Below are positions 40,691-49,892 of a stretch of DNA of 64,000 bases, piece after piece. Position numbers and translations under genes: made by a program. Within the stretch, counting starts at the first letter, position 1. Every line of letters starts with the position of its first letter. The notes under the pieces were generated by a model. That model was not told where the DNA came from. It saw only the letters and a program-made list of their open reading frames with translations, and did no database searches. Source of the DNA: Lachnospiraceae bacterium (GTDB lineage: Bacteria > Bacillota > Clostridia > Lachnospirales > Lachnospiraceae). The stretch is taken from NCBI GenBank assembly GCA_024697595.1, contig JAILFK010000032.1, positions 1 through 64,000 on the forward strand, given 5' to 3'.

Positions 40691-43201
40691 TTAATAAAAA
40701 TCTAAACTGATTTTATCTGTGTTTTTATCGTAAATCAGTCGTGCTGAATATCGCTTGTTACTCTTTTTAGAATAGAATCCATTTAGTTTATTTGTTCTTC
40801 CAGTAGTAAGCATTTGATCGAGTTCTGAATTAGTACAAGGTCTACCAAATATTTTTCTGTATTGAGTAAATGAACATTTCGGACATTTAAGCATGGCGTC
40901 ATTGGACTGCAGCTTTTCGTGACACTTTGGACATGCAATAGATGTATTTTGAAAAGCTAAATCTTTATCAAATACCAGTTCAAAATGGTGTTTGTATTCT
41001 TCGTTATAGGTATATTTGATTCTTGCATCAAATTTTTTGCCGCTTTTTGAGACAAAACCTTTTATGGCAGTTTTACTTGGCTCATCCTTATGTGCCAGGG
41101 CATATGCAATTTGATTGGTAGTCAATTTTTTCTTGCATAATTCTCCTTGAATATAAAATTTACAAGGATTTGTCTTGTCTCTAAAGCCAATACAACCATA
41201 ACCGCCGCTTTGAGTTCTTAGTAGTTTTCGTTTACATAAAGGGCAAATCAGCTTTTTCTCATCGGAATTATCTGTCTTAAATGGAATTATTGCAGTTCTG
41301 ATTTGTTCTGAGCAGTCATTTCCTTTAACGGTTTCAATTTCTTTGGCAACATAAGCGTTTAAAACACTTAAATATTTTTCATAACTCATTTTGCCTTCTA
41401 CTACAGCATCTAGTGCCAATTCCCATTTTGCTGTCATAGAAGGGCTTAATACCTCTTTGATTGTAAGGTTTAATACATCATAAACCATTTCTCCAAATGC
41501 ATCAGAAGAAACAATCTGTGTTTTAGGATTTATTTTTATGTAGTGCTTATTACTTAATTTTGAAATAATAGCTGCACGGGTAGCTGATGTACCTATTCCA
41601 GAGGACTTGATTCTTGCTCTTTCTTCTTCATCTTCAATTAGGTTTCCAGCATTTTCCATTGCTAAAATCAATGTACCTGAACTATATCTTTTTGGAGGAG
41701 AAGTTTTTCCTTCTTTTATTGCTATAGTAGCTACAGGGAATTTGTCGCCAGATTTAAGAAGCAGTATTTCTTTCTGTAGCTCGCTTTCAGTTTCCTCTTT
41801 TGTATTATATAGCTCTAGAAATCCTTTTTTTTGCAATATTTTTGTTTTTGCAAAAAAATTCTCCCCGGCTATTTTGACACATATATTTACATCCAAGTAT
41901 TTAGCAGGAGGCATAAATATAGACAAAAATCGTAATACAATTAGGTTATATACTGCTCTTTGCTCCTGAGTAAGTTCTTCGATCTTTGATACTTGACCTG
42001 TAGGAATGATTGCATAGTGATCTGAAATTTTTGAATCATCCGTGTACTTGCTATTGATAATATTTGCATAGCTATCATCTGAGAGTATCTTATTCGCAAA
42101 ACGCTCTATTTCAGTAATGTAGGTTAATCCTTGTATGTTTTTATCAATTTCTTTTGCTATAGCGCTTGATAATACTCTTGCATCAGTTCTGGGATATGAA
42201 GTAAACTTCTTTTCATATAATGCCTGCGCAATTGCGAGAGTTTGTTCTGGCGACATTTTAAATCGCTTTGAACACTCGGCTTGCAGCTCGGCTAGGTTAA
42301 ATAAGTTGGGAGCAAATTTTTTCACTTCCCTTGTGATGGCTGATTCTACAATTGCTGGTTTGCCTGTTAATTCGTTTAATAGGTATTGCGCATCTGATTC
42401 GTTTTTGAAGCCGTTCTCGGAATACAATAAAGGACTTTCATAATACTTGCTTTGTTTTGTGGCTTTCCATTCCAGCTCTACATTGTTGGTTCCTGTTAAT
42501 ACCAATTTGTAAAAGGGAATTTCTTCAAAATTACGAATTTCTCTTTCTCGTGACACAACCATGCCTAGAACAGTAGACATTACTCTGCCAACAGCAATGG
42601 TGCATTTTTCTTGCCCTAAATTTTGTGCCAGTAAATTAGAGTATTTAATAGTAATTGCTCTTGATAGGTTTAAACCAGTTGCATAATCTTCTATGGCCCG
42701 CAAATAGCCAGAAGCTGCTAAATTATCATAGTTAGATTTATCTTTTGCTGTTGCAATTCCATTTAATATTTCTTCATTTGTCTGTGAATCAATCCAAACG
42801 ACTTTTTGATTTATGTTAGGGTTTATTCCAACATAATCAAGAATGAGATATTGTAAATATATACCCTCTCTCGCTGGATCACCGGCAATGTATAGGGTGT
42901 CTATATCGTTTCTATGATATAGTTCTTTGATTATGTTTAATTGCCTTTTGTTAATATCGTCTGAAATTGGTTCGTATTTATATTTTTCTGGCAAAAAGGG
43001 TAATGAATCCATCGACCATACCTTTAATGATTCATCATATTTTTCTGGATAAGACATTGTTACTAGATGTCCTAACGCCCATGTGATAATATATGATTCA
43101 TTTTCATAATAACCATTAGAATATGTAGTTGATGGTACGCCCAGCGCATAAGCGAAAGCTTTCGCAACGGATGGCTTCTCAGTTATGATGATGCTTTTCA
43201 T
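40691..43201 (-). CDS. topB: Type IA DNA topoisomerase III
   Basis: 836 residues. TOPRIM domain motifs are seen (IITEKPSVAKAFA at the N-terminus, DTLYIAGDPAREG near 100), and the active-site Tyr is in KFTSYPRTDARVLS (about residue 330). Two C-terminal zinc-finger-like segments follow (CPLCKRKLL and CPKCHEKL ... CPKCSF). Such plasmid-borne TopB enzymes decatenate replicated or transferred DNA. It overlaps no neighbour and is followed by two membrane protein genes. Confidence 0.92.
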   Translation of the reverse strand: MKSIIITEKPSVAKAFAYALGVPSTTYSNGYYENESYIITWALGHLVTMSYPEKYDESLKVWSMDSLPFLPEKYKYEPISDDINKRQLNIIKELYHRNDIDTLYIAGDPAREGIYLQYLILDYVGINPNINQKVVWIDSQTNEEILNGIATAKDKSNYDNLAASGYLRAIEDYATGLNLSRAITIKYSNLLAQNLGQEKCTIAVGRVMSTVLGMVVSREREIRNFEEIPFYKLVLTGTNNVELEWKATKQSKYYESPLLYSENGFKNESDAQYLLNELTGKPAIVESAITREVKKFAPNLFNLAELQAECSKRFKMSPEQTLAIAQALYEKKFTSYPRTDARVLSSAIAKEIDKNIQGLTYITEIERFANKILSDDSYANIINSKYTDDSKISDHYAIIPTGQVSKIEELTQEQRAVYNLIVLRFLSIFMPPAKYLDVNICVKIAGENFFAKTKILQKKGFLELYNTKEETESELQKEILLLKSGDKFPVATIAIKEGKTSPPKRYSSGTLILAMENAGNLIEDEEERARIKSSGIGTSATRAAIISKLSNKHYIKINPKTQIVSSDAFGEMVYDVLNLTIKEVLSPSMTAKWELALDAVVEGKMSYEKYLSVLNAYVAKEIETVKGNDCSEQIRTAIIPFKTDNSDEKKLICPLCKRKLLRTQSGGYGCIGFRDKTNPCKFYIQGELCKKKLTTNQIAYALAHKDEPSKTAIKGFVSKSGKKFDARIKYTYNEEYKHHFELVFDKDLAFQNTSIACPKCHEKLQSNDAMLKCPKCSFTQYRKIFGRPCTNSELDQMLTTGRTNKLNGFYSKKSNKRYSARLIYDKNTDKISLDFY

Positions 43202-43210
43202 ACAATCCTC

Positions 43211-43945
43211 CTAATTTATGTCGCCGATAAAAAATCTTCGAGATAATTCTTCATAATATAGCATTTCAATCTCTTCGGGTTTATAGCCTTGCTCTAAAAG
43301 ACTTTTTAGTGGTTCGTATGAAGCTTTCCCAAAGGATGCATATTCTAACATTCCGCCATATAGTTCTATTAATTCAGCTTTACTATAATCTCGGATAATT
43401 TCTTTTAGGCTGCCTTCTTCTGGAAGATCATTTAATCTATACTTTTCACGCAAATATAGTTTTAAAAAGTCATAACTTAATGCATTTCCATCTTGAAAAT
43501 ATCCTGCAGGTAATGCATTAGTAATTTGTTCTCGCAGGTTTCTTGTGACATCACCCAGAGTCGCTGCGTTGTACATATTCTTTCTTATTTCTGTTAATGC
43601 TCTTAAACGGTTGCCGTCATTAGATATGTCTATTACATCATCAATATCATCCCGTAAAATGGTATCATCTGGTGAATGGGGAATAAATTTACCATTCTTT
43701 TCTACAACCATTACAGGATCAGCATATAAATTGATGTGTACAGTAACTTGTTTTTTCTGGATTAAGTTAAAGACATCTACAAATATTCGCTCATAAATAG
43801 CCTGGCTATCGTCACCAATAGTAGATGTACCAATTATATATTCGGCTATTTTTCTTTCACCAGATTCCGATTCTGTAAATTCTACGCCTTGCTTTTTCCA
43901 TTTTGAAATCGGGAAAGCACATTTTCTTGGTTTTGTTGTCATCAT
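43211..43945 (-). CDS. Hypothetical protein upstream of topB (244 aa)
   Basis: 244 residues, soluble, mixed alpha/beta, no domain I recognise. The C-terminal part is helical with a segment ELIELYGGMLEYASFG. It lies 9 bp before topB and is probably co-transcribed with it. Confidence 0.55.
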   Translation of the reverse strand: MMTTKPRKCAFPISKWKKQGVEFTESESGERKIAEYIIGTSTIGDDSQAIYERIFVDVFNLIQKKQVTVHINLYADPVMVVEKNGKFIPHSPDDTILRDDIDDVIDISNDGNRLRALTEIRKNMYNAATLGDVTRNLREQITNALPAGYFQDGNALSYDFLKLYLREKYRLNDLPEEGSLKEIIRDYSKAELIELYGGMLEYASFGKASYEPLKSLLEQGYKPEEIEMLYYEELSRRFFIGDIN

Positions 43946-44000
43946 TTATACCTTCTTTCTTAATTATTGAATAATCGTAAATTTAGCAACGCTCTAATAT

Positions 44001-44042
44001 AAAATAAATGAGCAGACATTCTTAATTCAATGCCTACTCATT
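44001..44042 (-). terminator. Terminator of the 44.2-kb RNA
   Basis: ATGAGTAGGCATT-n8-AATGTCTGCTCAT with two wobble pairs, followed by TTATTTTATATT on the - strand. Confidence 0.65.
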
Positions 44043-44236
44043 TTATAGGTACGCAAAAAGCGCCATATCATTGAATTAGAGAACCCGTTGCCTCGTTCCT
44101 TAATTAGTGTGTGTGGTTAAGAAGATTCCATTACAATGCTGGGTATTGACTCTTGCAAAAGAACAGCCCTTTGTTTCTTTCATCTTCCCACAACAGCCTC
44201 TAATAATTTCCGATTGACTTTGTTGCTAATTCTTAA
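44001..44236 (-). ncRNA. Candidate structured RNA, 6S-like rod
   Basis: The gap 43946-44275 contains no credible gene. It has an extended -10 promoter at 44250-44242 and a terminator at 44042-44001. The RNA would begin at about 44236 with GAATTAG (44232-44226), which pairs with CTAATTC at 44079-44073. Inside lie a bubble of about 22 nt on each side, a second stem (ATTAG with CTAAT), then TTGTGG with CCACA and GAAGAT with ATCTTC. This closing stem, symmetrical bubble and inner stem resemble 6S RNA, but the sequence itself is not one I recognise. A 27-codon frame at about 44180-44097 has no good ribosome binding site. Confidence 0.45.
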
Positions 44237-44241
44237 TGATT

Positions 44242-44250
44242 ATTATAGCA
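44242..44250 (-). promoter_or_regulatory. Extended -10 promoter of the 44.2-kb RNA
   Basis: TGCTATAAT on the - strand. The preceding bases TTTTTGATT are the same as at the promoter near 3622. Confidence 0.6.
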
Positions 44251-44275
44251 AATCAAAAATATTGTTTTGCCATTT

Positions 44276-45445
44276 TTAGAAAAAATAATGAAAAAATTTA
44301 TATAAAGCAAGTGTTGCCTCGCATACAGCTTGCGCTCCAAATGGATTTGTAATTAAAAATCCAATTTTTGTATAAGACAAAGTGCCAGTTCCCCAATTGT
44401 CTAAGATGTTTTTTTCGAATAAAGAAAGGACATCTTCATCGTTATATGACAATGCAATTAGGGTTACTAAAATTAAATAGATTAACAATGCCATTGTCCA
44501 ACGACCAAAATCTAATTTTAGTAAGTATTCTGGTAACAGTGTGAGCCAACCAAGACCTAAAATGATTAGATGCATCTTTTGAGATTTAAGCAATGCAACA
44601 ATATATCGTATTACTTTTTCTACGAAAGGATACATAATAATTATATAAAAGCCTAACTCTATAAATGCGCGTGGACGAGCCTTTAATTCTTCTTTAAATA
44701 GATTTACACCCAAAAATTCTGCATCTAAAAAGTTTTTATAAAATGATCTTCCCATCATTTCATATGCTTTATTTCCAATATTGTAATATGCTGTCTCGTT
44801 GTGATTTCCTATAAATGCGAAGTATAAAAACCAAATGGAAATCATTATAAAAGAAGCTGCAAAGCATATGGCGTATTTCTTCTTTTTGGTTGTTAAGAAG
44901 CGATATGCTAGTCCTGCTAATAGCACATTGGCATATAAAAAGGTAAAACCTTCATGTGTTAATTCGCCAATTATTGCGAGAACAGGCAATAGAAATAAAA
45001 ACTTATCGGTTATGAGAATGACGGTTGATAGCATTGCAATAGCAATTAATACTTCATCACTTCTACCGAGGTTTGCTCGGCTTGTAAATGATGCAATTAT
45101 GCTAAAAGGTACAATGAAAGCAACGATTTTTTTATGTTTGAATCTAGGGGCTTTCTTTATAATAAAATACCAGCATCCAATAATGATAAATGTTAGTATG
45201 ATATGTTCGATAATTAAAAATGTAAGAACTTGATGGAAAGAATTTGTTCCACCTAGCATATAATAAATATGACCTATAAACGCTCGTGGAATAAGTCCGT
45301 AAGTGTAATTGAACAATACTACTTCTGCGTTCATAGAATCTAATGAAATAGAAAAATAATGTGACCAGATAATCCAGAAAAATGCACTGATAAGTGCTAA
45401 AACCCAATATTTATTTTTAATAATATTCAGATATAACTTATTCAT
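44276..45445 (-). CDS. Polytopic membrane protein (389 aa)
   Basis: 389 residues with about nine or ten membrane helices and short loops, for example WVLALISAFFWIIWSHYF and LIILGLGWLTLLPEYLL. It has no nucleotide-binding or transporter signature. The overall pattern resembles EpsG-like polysaccharide or glycosyltransferase-C membrane proteins, which I cannot confirm. It follows a terminator after the 298-aa gene. Confidence 0.5.
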   Translation of the reverse strand: MNKLYLNIIKNKYWVLALISAFFWIIWSHYFSISLDSMNAEVVLFNYTYGLIPRAFIGHIYYMLGGTNSFHQVLTFLIIEHIILTFIIIGCWYFIIKKAPRFKHKKIVAFIVPFSIIASFTSRANLGRSDEVLIAIAMLSTVILITDKFLFLLPVLAIIGELTHEGFTFLYANVLLAGLAYRFLTTKKKKYAICFAASFIMISIWFLYFAFIGNHNETAYYNIGNKAYEMMGRSFYKNFLDAEFLGVNLFKEELKARPRAFIELGFYIIIMYPFVEKVIRYIVALLKSQKMHLIILGLGWLTLLPEYLLKLDFGRWTMALLIYLILVTLIALSYNDEDVLSLFEKNILDNWGTGTLSYTKIGFLITNPFGAQAVCEATLALYKFFHYFF

Positions 45446-45450
45446 AGTTT

Positions 45451-45485
45451 TAATAATAAAGGGAAGCTGAAAAACTTCCCCTTAT
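45451..45485 (-). terminator. Terminator after the 298-aa gene
   Basis: AAGGGGAAG-TTTTTCAG-CTTCCCTTT followed by ATTATTA on the - strand. Confidence 0.65.
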
Positions 45486-45495
45486 TACTCCTTTC

Positions 45496-46392
45496 TTAGC
45501 TTGCTGACTGTTGGGCGGCAAGTCTATTTTCTTTGTCACATGCATCAGAATCTGCGTAACATGATTTGCAGTTTAGCATTTTGAAATATGAAATGTAATC
45601 CTGCATTTCTTTGATTACGAAGCCGAAGTCTGCAAAACTCATTCTCATTGAGTTTTTCTTTTCATTTTTCTTTTCTTTAGCAATGACATTTAATCTTCCG
45701 TCAGTGTTTTTGATAACCGGTGCATCAAAATTTGTAAGAACAACTTCAACAGGAAACTTGTCTGTTGGATGAACTACGATCTGGCTCTGATACACAGGGC
45801 AGGTTCCGTCACCATTCTCGTTTCGAACTAATGGCTTCATTGAGGATTCAAATACTACCATATCCTTTGCAGTAGGTGTTGGAGCTGCGCACGGCTTTAT
45901 TTCTCCCTTTTGAAACAAAATACCAGCTTCTTGGATTGCTTGTAGTAATTCTTTGTTCTTTGGGTATTTCTCAAGGTTACTTTTAATAAACTCATATTGC
46001 TTCTGCATTTCGTCCATTGTAGTACCCTGTAAGAATGCTTCTGCAGGAGATAATCCCTTTAGGCTGCCAAACATAAATTTTTTTGTATATGCTAGACTAT
46101 TAGCATTTTCTGGAACAGCACTTTTTGCTGGCCCTTTAAATTCTAATTCTTTTGCTACTGCTCTTGCAATAGCAAAATCTTCAGCTATAGCATTTACTTC
46201 ACTTGTAGACCAGCGCACTGTCACTGGCTCGCGACTTTCGTTTATGATTGTTGCTCGAAATCTTGATGTCGAACCAACAATTGGTAAAGGGCTTTCCTCA
46301 TTCCTGCTCTGAGCTACAAAGAAATGTGGCTCAATTGAAAATGTTTGTTTTGACTTGATTGTTACCAAGTCTTTAGCGTATTTATATGCCAT
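45496..46392 (-). CDS. Hypothetical protein with C-terminal Cys cluster (298 aa)
   Basis: 298 residues starting at the ATG after AGAGGTGAATAAT. A possible metal site closes the protein (MLNCKSCYADSDACDK). The central part is helical. It has a perfect consensus promoter shared almost base for base with the gene at 54797. No family recognised. Confidence 0.55.
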   Translation of the reverse strand: MAYKYAKDLVTIKSKQTFSIEPHFFVAQSRNEESPLPIVGSTSRFRATIINESREPVTVRWSTSEVNAIAEDFAIARAVAKELEFKGPAKSAVPENANSLAYTKKFMFGSLKGLSPAEAFLQGTTMDEMQKQYEFIKSNLEKYPKNKELLQAIQEAGILFQKGEIKPCAAPTPTAKDMVVFESSMKPLVRNENGDGTCPVYQSQIVVHPTDKFPVEVVLTNFDAPVIKNTDGRLNVIAKEKKNEKKNSMRMSFADFGFVIKEMQDYISYFKMLNCKSCYADSDACDKENRLAAQQSAS

Positions 46393-46435
46393 ATTATTCA
46401 CCTCTGTTACTTTCCAGACTACTTTTCATAGTCTT

Positions 46436-46464
46436 ATTATACTACTATTAGTATACATTGTCAA
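46436..46464 (-). promoter_or_regulatory. Consensus promoter with ATACTA-n4-TAGTAT operator-like repeat
   Basis: TTGACA, 17-bp spacer, TATAAT. The spacer and -10 contain ACTAATAGTAGTATAAT, identical at the promoter at 55259-55287, and ATCGTA occurs just upstream in both. The inverted repeat ATACTA/TAGTAT overlaps the -10. Confidence 0.8.
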
Positions 46465-46508
46465 TGTTACGATAGGTTGTTAATAGTCATTTTTTATCTC
46501 CTTTCAGA

Positions 46509-46949
46509 TTAAAGTGTTTTAATCTTTTCGAGCTTTGCTGCTACAGCTGCGCCACTATGACTACAACCTATAAAATCACCAACATAATCAGTGATATTTA
46601 GTGCGAGATACTCTTCGAAATACTCAATAAAATCTCTTATTTCTTCCACTGTGTATGTTTCTTTTCCGGCATCTATGTCTTCAATGATGGCTTTTAATAG
46701 CCAGAATACAGCAAAAGCATTTTCTAAATAATTCATGCTTTGACTGTATTGGCTCCAAATATCATCAAATGCACGATAAGAGCCTTGGAGTTCAACATGC
46801 ACCTTAAACATAAACTCAGACTTTCTGTTGCGCTGCATGTAGAGATTAAAAAACTCTACATCACTTTTTAGACTGTAAAATTTTTCGTAATACTCGTCGT
46901 TACCAACTAGATTACGAGCAACTTTCTTGATTTCATCAATTTTTATCAT
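46509..46949 (-). CDS. Hypothetical protein (146 aa)
   Basis: 146 residues starting MIKIDEIKKV after GGAGGAAAGAAAA. Helical, acidic, no membrane helix. It is downstream of the L5-driven gene, separated by a hairpin at 46968-46996. Function unknown. Confidence 0.55.
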   Translation of the reverse strand: MIKIDEIKKVARNLVGNDEYYEKFYSLKSDVEFFNLYMQRNRKSEFMFKVHVELQGSYRAFDDIWSQYSQSMNYLENAFAVFWLLKAIIEDIDAGKETYTVEEIRDFIEYFEEYLALNITDYVGDFIGCSHSGAAVAAKLEKIKTL

Positions 46950-46967
46950 TTTTCTTTCCTCCATAAA

Positions 46968-46996
46968 ATCCACCTAGCAAAATGCTAGGTGGATGG
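46968..46996 (-). terminator. Hairpin just before a ribosome binding site
   Basis: CCACCTAGC-ATTTT-GCTAGGTGG followed by ATTTTATGGAGG on the - strand. The U tract is short; it may be a weak terminator between the 328-aa and 146-aa genes. Confidence 0.5.
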
Positions 46997-47001
46997 TTTA
47001 G

Positions 47002-47988
47002 TTAGAATGAATCAGTCAAAAATGCGTAATCACTCATTTCTGGGATCACTACATCTTCTTCTGCTTCTTCTTCTGTTTCTTCTGTTATTTTTTCTGCATT
47101 AGTCTCTATTAAGGGTTCAGAAACTGATTCAGATTCTTTAACAACTGGTGTTGTTTCAGAACTTACGACATCAACAGCTTCTTCGCTTGGAGCGTTTTGC
47201 TGTGCTGTTGCAGGTTCTTTTGCGATGTTTGCGTTTGAAAGCTTTTCGATTAATTCACTCGCCTGTTTTGAAGTGAGTTCTTTAATCTCATTAACGCCAT
47301 AATCTAGTAATGCGTCTGTACTTTCGCCCAGCAAATCCTTGATAAATTTAACCTGCTTTGCTGATGCTTTTCGCTCAGCTTTAGGCTTTTCTTCTTTTGA
47401 AGCTGTTGGCTTTTTAGATGATGAAGTTGAACTTGAAATAATTACAGGTTCTGTACCTTTGACTCCATCTGCAGCCACCCATTTTTTGATTACACCAGAT
47501 GAAGTGTTTTCTATAGTAAGTTTTACTATAGTTTTTTCTCCATCAATCTCTGTAGCTTCAAACTCGGTTATGACAAAGTTGTCATAACATTTGATTCGGC
47601 CATCTTTTACAGAAATGTTTTTACACTCTCTTCCCCAGAAGATAATTTCTGGTGCGGTGTAGAGTTCTGTGCCGATGCCTAAGCTAAATCCGGCTATTGC
47701 TGTTGGATTTTTTTCGCAAGCATCAGAGCTATTGGCAAAGCCATATGCTTTTCGCTCGCCGACAGTTATTAATGAACCTATTTCACCATTATTGAAGAGA
47801 GGTTCAATAGAAAAACCATCAAATCCTACTGTGTCTTCTAAAACTCTTTCATCGGTAAAGCGCTTTTTGTAACAAAACAGCTTTACGGTTGCGTTGTCAG
47901 TATTGTAGTTGACACTGGCTTCCTTTGGGTAAATAACACCTATTCGTGCTTCTACCTGTTTTTTGTTTAAGACATTAAATTTTGCCAT
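47002..47988 (-). CDS. Hypothetical protein with KQxxFIKxLL / QASELI module (328 aa)
   Basis: 328 residues starting at the ATG after AAAAGGAGGAAAAAG. The N-terminal 200 residues are beta-rich. At about 220-265 ASAKQVKFIKDLLGE ... LTSKQASELIEKL is a small helical module common in phage and plasmid proteins that handle nucleic acid. The C-terminus is a long acidic tail. It is the first gene behind leader L5. Confidence 0.6.
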   Translation of the reverse strand: MAKFNVLNKKQVEARIGVIYPKEASVNYNTDNATVKLFCYKKRFTDERVLEDTVGFDGFSIEPLFNNGEIGSLITVGERKAYGFANSSDACEKNPTAIAGFSLGIGTELYTAPEIIFWGRECKNISVKDGRIKCYDNFVITEFEATEIDGEKTIVKLTIENTSSGVIKKWVAADGVKGTEPVIISSSTSSSKKPTASKEEKPKAERKASAKQVKFIKDLLGESTDALLDYGVNEIKELTSKQASELIEKLSNANIAKEPATAQQNAPSEEAVDVVSSETTPVVKESESVSEPLIETNAEKITEETEEEAEEDVVIPEMSDYAFLTDSF

Positions 47989-47999
47989 ATCTTTTTCCT

Positions 48000-48143
48000 C
48001 CTTTTCTTGGCAAACAAAAGCCGCCGAAAAGGCATAAAAATAACCAGACAATTATTTGTCTGGTTACTTAAATGCCTTCTCAACGGCTAGTTAACTATTA
48101 CTTAATACCCTTATAGTATAGTGGTATTTCGTATTATTGTCAA
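48000..48143 (-). promoter_or_regulatory. Repeated leader element, copy L5
   Basis: TTGACA (48143-48138), 17-bp spacer, TATACT (48120-48115). The outer hairpin has changed on its 3' strand (CCTTTTCGGCGGC), and the Shine-Dalgarno region has changed with it (GCCAAGAAAAGG). Both the terminator-like pairing and the anti-Shine-Dalgarno pairing (with a 2-nt bulge) remain possible, which is covariation-like support for the switch. Confidence 0.85.
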
Positions 48144-48188
48144 CAAGAACTCGCTCTAGTAAAAATACAAAGAGCAGGTTGTTTTTTG

Positions 48189-49883
48189 TTAAAGACTAAC
48201 ACAGTTTGTTAAAACAGTTTTAATTGCTAATCTTTCATCTGGAGGACAAGTCTGAATAACAGATTCGTCTAATAATCCAGATAGCTTTACTACATTGTCA
48301 TAATCGGTTACATAAAGCATTAAAGCTCGCGCAAAACCTCTTATGTTTAGAACGCTATCAGTAATTTCATCACCTACAGCACCCATACACTGTTTGTAAA
48401 ATGTTGTTGCTTGTGTAAAGCAATCGCACTTTTTATTCCACGAAGGGAGATTTTGGATTTCATCAAAATCAAAGCCAGCTCGTCTTACTTCTGATGCACA
48501 AGCACTTGTTAAAATGTTTAAAACATCTTTTGGTTGCTCAAATGTAATTGCCTTAAAACGAGAAATGGTAGCAGTATTTGCTTCTTCGCAACCTTCATAT
48601 TCCTCGTTTTGTGTACCAAACAAATGAAAATCTGGATGAATAGGTAGTTCGCCTTTGCCCGGCACTAATAGTTTCCCTGTACCATCACAAAGTGGATTTG
48701 CTATAGCGGAAAAAATATTTGGATCAATCATATTCATTTCATTGAATATCATTACACCGCCATCTGTTAACGCGTCTACAAACACACTTTTTTCTTGAAC
48801 AATACTTGTGGTTGCTGCTAAAGCCTTGGCTTTTTCAAATTCAGCCAGCTTCTTTAATGCAAGTTTTTGTTCTTCTGACAGAGCTTTTTCTAAAACCTTG
48901 TCAATTTCTTCGGCATTTTTTTGATGCGCTATTGCAAAGGCTACTACTTTATCTCGAATTTCCTTTGCTTGATTAGCTACGGATATTTCTTCTGGTGTGA
49001 AATTTCGTAAAAAATCCTGCGCACTATTGTCAGTGGTTTTTTCTCCAAAAAAAGATACCGTATTCATCTGCCGATTAAATGATAATAAATACCAAGGTTG
49101 CCCGAGCAACCATGCTACAGTTTCCATAAAAGCATTTTTTCCACATGCTTTTGGCCCTTGACATACCAATGGACAATTCATGAGCGCAGCCCTTACTGCC
49201 CTTGCCAGCTTCCCTTCACCATATTTTTTGATTTCAGCTTTAAGCTCCGCATCAATATATATAGTTTTTGGTCTTACTGATGGATTGATATATGTTCGAT
49301 ACTTTGAAAGGCATAATCGTATTAAACCATCACTAAAATGATTTGATCGCATTACCTCTAATACCTCGTCCATATATTCCCTGGTTTGATAACCTCTTTT
49401 TACAATTTCTGCAATAAGTTCATTTACAGTTTTATTGTAATCTAATGAAGGTAATCCATTTGGATCTGACCAGCCATTTCTAGTTACTGTAACATTTTCT
49501 GATTTTTTTGTTTTGTTTTCAGATGTTACAGGAACAACATTTTCTATTGATGATTCAAAAATGACTTCACATTCTATGATTCGATCATCAATTTTAACGG
49601 GCTTTATGCTTCCATATGTAGCGCTATTAACAAACGCCTTTAATGAGTTAAGCTCTATTGCTTTATATGATGCGTCGTTTACAGTCCATAATATACCGAC
49701 TTTTTCTGTTGTTCCCTTTATATATACAGGGAATTTGTTTTCTACACCACTATCTCCTTCTGCAGCTAATGATAATTCTAATGCATTTTTCTTTGCATTG
49801 AAAATTGCGACTGCTTTTTCAAAGCCATCGCAAGTACTATCCTTTCTGATAGTGATTTTTTTAATAAGTTCTTTGCTTGCCAT
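48189..49883 (-). CDS. MoxR/CobS-type AAA+ ATPase with altered Walker motifs
   Basis: 564 residues. The N-terminal 200 residues are of unknown fold. The AAA core begins with CQGPKACGKNAF (about 250), where the usual GKT/GKS is GKN. Walker B reads GVMIFNEMNMIDP, with Asn in place of the usual Asp but the Glu kept. HLFGTQNEEYEG looks like sensor I. Such proteins act on substrates with VWA partners; the CobT-like VWA gene at 15405 is the likely partner. It is transcribed alone from leader L6. Confidence 0.72.
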   Translation of the reverse strand: MASKELIKKITIRKDSTCDGFEKAVAIFNAKKNALELSLAAEGDSGVENKFPVYIKGTTEKVGILWTVNDASYKAIELNSLKAFVNSATYGSIKPVKIDDRIIECEVIFESSIENVVPVTSENKTKKSENVTVTRNGWSDPNGLPSLDYNKTVNELIAEIVKRGYQTREYMDEVLEVMRSNHFSDGLIRLCLSKYRTYINPSVRPKTIYIDAELKAEIKKYGEGKLARAVRAALMNCPLVCQGPKACGKNAFMETVAWLLGQPWYLLSFNRQMNTVSFFGEKTTDNSAQDFLRNFTPEEISVANQAKEIRDKVVAFAIAHQKNAEEIDKVLEKALSEEQKLALKKLAEFEKAKALAATTSIVQEKSVFVDALTDGGVMIFNEMNMIDPNIFSAIANPLCDGTGKLLVPGKGELPIHPDFHLFGTQNEEYEGCEEANTATISRFKAITFEQPKDVLNILTSACASEVRRAGFDFDEIQNLPSWNKKCDCFTQATTFYKQCMGAVGDEITDSVLNIRGFARALMLYVTDYDNVVKLSGLLDESVIQTCPPDERLAIKTVLTNCVSL

Positions 49884-49892
49884 ATTTTTTCC

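Noticed and set aside
44097..44180. 27-codon peptide gene inside the 44.2-kb RNA
   Set aside because: Weak ribosome binding site (TGTGGGAAG directly before ATG) and the codons take part in the rod-like pairing.
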